Source: Dirofilaria immitis (taxonomy: Eukaryota; Nematoda; Chromadorea; Rhabditida; Onchocercidae). Taken from it: a stretch of 64,000 nucleotides of DNA. Numbering within the stretch: position 1 is the stretch's first letter; every line of letters begins with the position of its first letter. Where the stretch lies: assembly GCA_024305405.1 (NCBI GenBank), contig JAKNDB010000079.1:62001-126000 (forward strand), written 5' to 3'. The position numbers and the translations under genes are program-made. Under the pieces are notes generated by a model, which was given only the letters and a program-made list of their open reading frames with translations, searched no databases and was not told where the DNA came from. Shown here piece after piece: positions 25,481 to 64,000 of the stretch.

Positions 25481-28400
25481 TTATATTATCGTCACTATAA
25501 AAAAATCATTGTAAAAGATAAATAGATTGATAAAATGCCTAATAATATACCAATTATTTATCAGAAAATTAATTAATTGCCAAAATTAATTTCATTTTTT
25601 TACATTTTAATTTGAAATTATTCTTTTAATTTTCATTTTCTTCTTCTCTTCCGTATATATTTTAATCTTTTTTTTTTGATTTTTTCTTTTTATTTTATAT
25701 TATTATATTTCATTAAATGCGAAAAGAAAAAGGAAAAACAGAAAATAAATAATTTCATAAAAAAAGAAATAAACTGATTTAATTTCAAAAAAATTAGTAT
25801 AAATTGGAAAAAGATTGATTATTTCAAATTAAAATATAAGGATGACAAAAATAATATTTAAATTTTCAAAATTATATTAAACGATTATTAAAAATGATTT
25901 ATTCGAAATAAATGTTAAATTTTGCTACAATTTTTGGTTTGAATATTTAATCGAAATTTTCCTTAATCCCATAAAATCATTTCAAATTTTCTTTCCAAGC
26001 ATTGTTTATGATTATAAAATTTGAATTTTGAACTATAGAATTGACCAAATAATGATTAATTTAAAATAGTTATTAGAAGAAAAGATAGATATTCCAAAAT
26101 AAAATTTTATTGCAAATTTTAATTGAATTTCATCCATTTGTTTTTATCTGTAAGGAAATGAGAAAATGATAAGGAAAAAGGAAAGGGAAAAGGATGGATT
26201 TATTAAAATGCTCGTTTTAATTTTTATTCTAAGCCTTAAAGCTATTGATTCCATTTTTAAAATTCAGCCAAAACTATAATGAAAGACATCAATCATTTCA
26301 ATATATATCATATAGATAGATAGGAATTAGAGAATTTAAAATGTAAAATATGAAATGCTCCAAAATGGGAAGGAAAATTTTTGAAATTTTTCCTTTCCCT
26401 TAATTCCTTTCATATCTTATCTTTAATTTCATACATATGTCTCGGTCTATATGATTTTCAAAATATAAAATTTTCAAAATCTATTCTATGCTTTTCTTTT
26501 CAATCAAAATTAAAAAAAAATATACTGCTGTTTAAAATGTCCTATTCTAATTGTGACGTACGGCTATCATACGTTTAAATTTTTAAAATTATTCGTACTG
26601 TTCGAAATTTAAGATATTTTTTAAATTTCCAATTAAGGAAAAGCAGAAATATTAAAATAATTTGAAATCTGTTTTTTTTTTAATTTTCTCATATCTTACG
26701 TTTATTTTTTCAAAGTCATTCCAAACTTTTCTTTCTTAAATTTTAAATTATACCATTAAAAGTAAAATATTCTTCTTGTGATCAAAAAATGAAAAGAATG
26801 GATGGTTAAAATTTTTATAATTCCTTTTCCATTATGCATTTGAATTTTCAAAAATCATTTTTCTTTTCATAGCTTTTACATATGTTTTTAAATTTTTAAT
26901 CAAAAAAATAATCAAATTATTCATTCATTTCATTCCATTTCTTATTATTAGGCGCATTTTATTTCAAAAATTAATCGATAAATATTCTTTTTTTTCGAGA
27001 ATAATTATTGAAATATCTAAGTATTATTATTATTATTCTTTTCTTTTCCAATGATTTTTCAATTATCATTCAATATTAATTCAACAGAAAAAAGGAAAAA
27101 GAAATTTCATTTTCCCAATAAAAATTGATAAAATATGTATTTATGCTTCAGTTTCATGGCTTTAATCATAATAATAAATTTTAATAATTCATTCGAAAAA
27201 TTTTTCTTTTCTGGAAATCAAAGTCTCAAATGCTTTTGATTAAAATCATAAAATCGAAAATATATTTACATATTTTCAAAAATATATTTATAAATTTGTT
27301 TTTAAAAATTTAAAAATTTCATAAATTAAAATTTAGCAAAAGGAAAGTCTGTACACTTCTCGTCTTCCTTTGCTTTTTTCTTTGCGCAATTTCGGTTTTT
27401 ATTTGATGAAATTTTGTAAAACAATTTCAGAAATTTTTCGATTTCCGTTCTTCATTCTTTCTTCTTTTTCTGTCATTTTTAAAATTTCTTCTTACACATA
27501 TAATATAATAAATGATGAATAGTTAATTAACAAATTAAAGTCTTTAATTAATAAAATATTCGTTTAGTTAGTATGGAAATTCTAATTGATTCCTTAAATT
27601 TTCATTCTTTTTAAATAAAACACTTTTATTGGAGAAAAATTTGATGTTTATTAGAATGAATTAATTAGGTAAAATAATTATTAAAAATCTTTTTATCTTA
27701 ATTGTTTGTTAGGAAAACTCTTAATGTTAGTTTCTTGATTAGTAAGAAATGAAATGCATTTTTTTGTCTCATTTTTTCAATACTCTTTATTTTGCAATCA
27801 AAATTTCTTTTTAGAATATTAAGTCTAAATTATAAATTTCAAATACTAAAGTCTATTAGTAATAGGTTAGTAAATAAAGAATAAATAATTAAATATTCAA
27901 CTATGTTGAAATACACATCTTTTAATTAAAATCCGAAATGAAATATCATAAAAGATATTACATTAAATGTAATATGTTAATTATAAGAAATTAATGAAAA
28001 TATTCCTTCAATTTTTAGAAAATGAAAAGCAAACAATTAAAAATTATAATTAATATTTATTTTTGCATATTTTGATAAAGCGAATGATAAGATAGGAAAG
28101 ATAATACAATAAGATTAATTTTTTTATAGATCGAAATGATGATCTAATTTTCTTAATGTATACTTTATGATCCAATTTTTTTCATTCTACTTACCTGATG
28201 ATCTAATTTCGTCGTGTATAATTTAAATATTTCAATTTCTCGTTCTTGAAAATGATAAGAAGGAAGATTATTTATAGATCAAAATCTATTCATGCTTGAA
28301 TGTAATTATTTTATTCATATTTCTTTATATCACCCGATATAGTAATTAATATAAAACCATATTAGATATAATACTTTTTGCTAAATCAAAATTTAAATTC

Positions 28401-31400
28401 TGCGTCTCTTTTCAATTTCTTCTTTGAAAATTTAAGAAAAAACTATAGAAAATTCAAAATTATGAAATTGAAGGAAATGAAATACTCAAAAATAAAAATT
28501 TAATTTTTAATTGGATTTGCAAAAAAACGATTTCTTCGAAAAAGATAATTTCTCGTAATTAATTGTTATAAAAATTGCGAAAAAAATCAAAGAAAATCAG
28601 CTAATTTTTATCTTAAATCAAAAAATAAAATAATAAATCTAAACTTGCATGTTTTTCAAATTAATAAAATATTTATGTCATTTCAAAAAAAATATTAACT
28701 TCATTACGCATGTTACTTCCTATCATTTCCATCACTGATAGTTTTATGTATATTTATAATTTACGTATATTATTGATATATAAATTTTGATTCTTACGCA
28801 TATCATCTCTCATCATTTCCATTACATTATCCTTTACAAGTATTAATCATCATATTAATAATTAACTATTTGCTTATAATTACGTTTATCATTCGCGATG
28901 ATTATTATTGTTCGGATGATTTATTTCACAAATATTTTAATTTTCGGATGATTTTTGTCGAAGAATTTTTAAATAATTTCATAAATAACATAATATATTT
29001 GCTATCAGTATATTTAGCATAAACTATTCACTATTATTGATATATAGCGATATCTATTTCGCTAATTAAGATTAAAAATTAAATTTTTTGACAATTCTCT
29101 GTCCATTACATAAATCTAAAAATTTTCAGTAAAAGGAAATCGTAAAAATTTTCGAGAAAGTTCAAATATTTCTGAATTAAAATCGAAGATAATTTACGAT
29201 TATAAATTAATAATTTAAAGATAATTTTATAATTATAAATTCGAAATCAAATTTTATTTTTGAGGCAAAAATTCTAACCAAAAAGAAAAGTTATAAAATT
29301 CCTTTTTCTCGAGATTTATGATATTTTTTTGAATATTTATTATAATGACATTATTAATTTAAGCAATGCAATGCAAAATTCATTCCTTCAGAATCTCATT
29401 TCTTGCTCTTTTCATTTCCAATTTAATTTTTTCATTATTATATATGCTATATTTGCTTTTCTTTAAAATTGCAGTTTCTATTTATTTAGCACATTTAATT
29501 TCCATGTTGCAAAGTTTAATTCTTTCCTACTAATAACATATTTAATAATTTTCATTTAAAAATAAAACCCATTTTGTTTTCCTCTTAATTTGACCTTCAG
29601 AACAAAATTATTTACTTTTATTTGACCTTTGAAATAAAATATTTATCCATTCTTATAAGATATGAACAATTCATAGTTTCCTGAATTTTGTCACATAATT
29701 ATCTCTTTATGATCTATTATAAATCATAAGGTAATAATTAATACCTTTTGTTCCTCAAATTATTCCTCTCTCCTTTTTTTATCTAATATTTTCCATAATG
29801 TATAATATCTATTGGTTAACATAGGATTGAATTTCTATTTTTCCTTCTGGTAAATTTCTATCAAATTGTCGTCGAATTTTCGCTAAATTTTTATTATTCG
29901 GGAAGGAAAAAGAAAGAAGAAGTCTGAAAATTGGAATAAAAAAAGAATAAAAAATTTGAATTATAATTACTTATTGCGAAATATAATGTTACTGAGATAA
30001 TTAGTGAAATTTTTTAAAAGAACGCATTTTTTCATTTATTAAATGAAAAATTTATATTATTTTTAAAATAATTCAAAATTATTAAAATTACATTAAAAAT
30101 GTTGAAATATTTCATAATACATTCGCATTTTTTTCTTTTTGTAAATTTATTAATTTTTTCATTTTCAAATGAAATTATCAATGTTTATGTGTAATATAAA
30201 TATATATTTAATAAATTATTATCTATCATTTTGAGCAATTTGCATAATAAAAATTTTAATTGCTCAGTTTGTTTCATTTTTTAATTCTCATTTCATTTCA
30301 TTTTGCATAGCAAAAACTTTAATTTCCAATTCCTTTTTATTTCCAATTTTGCGTTAACGCCAATTTTGTTAGTTCTGAATTATTTAATAAATTTTGTTTT
30401 ATTATGCCATTTTTGCCATCACAAATGTTATTGTTTGTATAAATAACCAAAAATTTTTCCATTCTTTATGAAATCTAAATTTAATTTTTATAATAATTTT
30501 AATTATTTTTTCTATTCTTCATAGAATTCGAATTATAAATTTTTTCTTTCCCAAAATGAACACTTCTCTTTTAAATTACTTATTTTGTTTTTTATTTCTT
30601 TTTATTGCTTGCATCGTTCTATTTTTTCTTTGAATTTAATACTTTTTTTTGCAAAAAATTTTTTCTGTTTATTTATCCATTTATTACTGTAAAGTTTAAA
30701 TTATGAAATCTTTATTTTCCTCAGAAATATATAAACTGCAGAATTCTTATTTATATTTGCGAAATACATCCAAATTCTCGAAATATGCATCGTCCAATTT
30801 ATTGTTAATTTTCATTATTTTATTTTATTACTTGCACTCAAAACTTTTGCATCCATCATTTAATTAATTAATATTATAATTTATTTTAGGTAATCGAAGG
30901 TCAAAAAAGGTGAGAGAGAGAAAGGTAAAAAAAAGAAATATAAAGGAAGAATTTCTTGAGAAATCGAGAAAAAGAAAATTCTTTCATAATATATTATTTA
31001 ATAATTTAAAAAATAAAAGCAAAATTTTTATAAATCCATTAATTAAAATTTTTATATCTTTTTCGTTCTTTTCTATCAAAAAAAATGAAAAGTTTTATGA
31101 AAACGAAAAAAATTAAAATTTTTTTAATTTAAAAAAGAAAACAGAAAAAAGTACCGCCTTCTTCTTTCTTCAAATCCTTTTTACGCCTTCATTACATTTG
31201 TATGCCATTTATTCTAAGCCATATATTTGCTTCTGGCTACATTATTGGGCTCTTCTTGCTGGGCTATTTCTACCACTATTACTAATACTCTACTACTACT
31301 ACTATTACTACACTATTCCCAATACGACCACTGCTTATTAGGCTACTATACAATTTTGGCTGAACCTATTGAAATCAGTAATGGTCAAATTTTTTGAGTA

Positions 31401-32056
31401 ATAAAAAATTGTTTGATTGGTAACAATTTGTTGAAATTAATCATATCCTTCAAAAAAAAAAAAGAAAAATGTATTTAATCATATTATTTGATATGTGAAG
31501 AATTTCTCATATTATTATTTTTGTTAATAAATTTTTATTATCAATACTTATTGATATTGATGATTACAAGATATCAGCTGCAATAATTTTATATCACTTT
31601 ACTATTGTACTAAATTGCATTACCACTATAAATACAATTACCAATTAGTTTCTACACAAAGTTTTGCTTTTCAATGAAATAATTATTTTATTCGAAAAAC
31701 GAAATATATTTGCTGAATAATCTTTATGATTAAATTATTTATTGACTAATCTGAATTTGATTAATGATTAATTTCACTGATACTATTTTATTCCTTCAAA
31801 TGAATTCGAATCTATTTTTTCGGATTTAAGCTCACACCAAAACCAAAATTGTTTACATCAGAATTGAAGTGATTATATCTTTTTACTCGGATTTAATCGA
31901 ATGATACTACCATTTGGATTTAATTGAACTAAAAATCTTATTTCGAGACTGATTAAATTCGAAATTTTCGTTTTGAATTTAATTGAGATGAATCTAATAT
32001 TTATACGATTTTCGAAACAGAATGCTAAAGGATTCTATTAAAACTATAATTTATGA

Positions 32057-32065
32057 AGTATTCAG
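32057..32065 (+). promoter_or_regulatory. Possible trans-splice acceptor upstream of the TSPN signal-peptide exon
   Basis: AGTATTCAG ends 52 bases before the ATG at 32118 and fits a nematode acceptor. An independent acceptor just upstream would be expected if transcription starts here as an alternative promoter. Motif evidence only. Confidence 0.3.
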
Positions 32066-32117
32066 TTATCAAATATAATTAAAAATTTATAATTGATTAT
32101 TTACTGATTTGTACGCT

Positions 32118-63526
<31,409 letters not shown>

Positions 63527-64000
63527 GTGAGTGAAAAAAAAGCAAAATTTGTTGTTTTATTTTAATTACATTTACCTTTTTTAATTAATTAATTCTCGTA
63601 CGTTAAAAGATTCAAGAGATGCACTCAAATTTTTAATTTAACATGAACTATGCTTAACTTCCAAAATTTTATAACTAATCAAAAAACGTAATTAAATTTA
63701 AAATTTTTTTATAATTAAGAAAAAATAGGAGGAAGCGAAATTATGTTTTTGGTCGTTTTTGTCTCCGTTTTCTTTCAGATTTGTAACGAATTTTAGAATT
63801 GTCATATTTCTTTAAATTTCTTGTTTTTCATATCTTCAGTAAATCCTGGACTTTTTAAATTTTCAATGATTTCCAGAATTGTCATATGTTTTGAAACTTT
63901 TTTTCGAAATTCATAATGAATTCCGGAACTGCATTATTTTCCGGAACCCTTTTTTTAATTTTCAATGTTTCTAGAATTTTCATATATTTTGAGACTATTT
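63527..64000 (+). other. Start of the next intron
   Basis: No acceptor followed by Gly-X-Y coding sequence is seen before the end of the window. Words such as CAATGATTTCCAGAATTGTCATAT and AATTCCGGAA recur at about 50-60 bp spacing, a short diverged array. Confidence 0.5.

Larger units (their letters stand above)
17824..32117. other. 14 kb without a supported exon, between the FN3-MAM block and the TSPN signal-peptide exon
   Basis: This is either intergenic DNA or one very long intron, depending on the gene model. It contains diverged duplications (for example 17.83-18.12 kb, and 24.0 kb against 24.3 kb around TTTGATAAGATGA), simple repeats listed separately, and TATATGATAATAT-type arrays at 24.85-25.48 kb. 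Small ORFs at 19674, 21069, 26381 and 30910 are short, lack splice context or recognisable domains, and look like chance. Confidence 0.5.

Noticed and set aside
30910..31116. 68-codon Lys/Arg-rich ORF
   Set aside because: Purine-rich low complexity with no ATG start, domain or exon borders.

Overview
The window is very AT-rich eukaryotic DNA. Its coding sequence lies in short exons with GT...AG introns, GTATGT/GTAAGT-like donors and TTTCAG/TTTTAG-like acceptors. That splicing style, together with the gene families present, points to a nematode. A filarial or other spirurid worm is my best guess from composition, but this is inference. Most ORFs here come from low-complexity sequence. The real genes were found by joining short exons and checking that reading phases match.

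Layout. (1) 110-256, minus strand: first coding exon of an SLC19 (folate/thiamine transporter) family gene that continues off the left edge. (2) About 0.3-13.8 kb: intergenic DNA full of old tandem repeats. (3) 13,807-17,749, plus strand: nine exons encoding a signal peptide, two fibronectin type III domains resembling consecutive FN3 domains of DCC/neogenin (UNC-40), and a MAM domain. (4) 17.75-32.1 kb: no convincing exons, many simple repeats. (5) 32,118-63,526, plus strand: the 5' part of a collagen XV/XVIII-type gene (C. elegans cle-1-like). It has a signal-peptide exon and a thrombospondin N-terminal-like (TSPN) domain on five exons, the last two separated by a 19.2 kb intron, then three short linker exons. 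The collagen repeats would lie beyond the right edge. (6) 60,833-62,175: inside the 19.2 kb intron, a large exon with its own signal peptide, a polyglutamine run, basic cleavage-like sites and an Asp-rich tract. Its 3' end is in phase with the last TSPN exon, so it looks like an alternative first exon.

The two signal-peptide exons at 13.8 kb and 32.1 kb both end in phase 1. The last MAM exon could also splice in phase 1 to the first TSPN exon instead of ending at its TAG. The FN3-MAM block could therefore be a separate secreted protein or the long N-terminus of the same collagen gene; the sequence alone does not decide. Collagen XVIII and C. elegans cle-1 are known for several promoters giving different N-termini, which fits the second reading.

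Six single-base frame breaks were found in coding exons (two in FN3 exons, four in the 60.8-62.2 kb exon). All six have the same sign, as if one base were missing, and those I could pin down lie in A or T runs. This suggests consensus errors rather than gene decay. Non-coding DNA is dominated by tandem duplications, commonly with units near 95-135 bp. At two places these duplications include splice-site or exon sequence.
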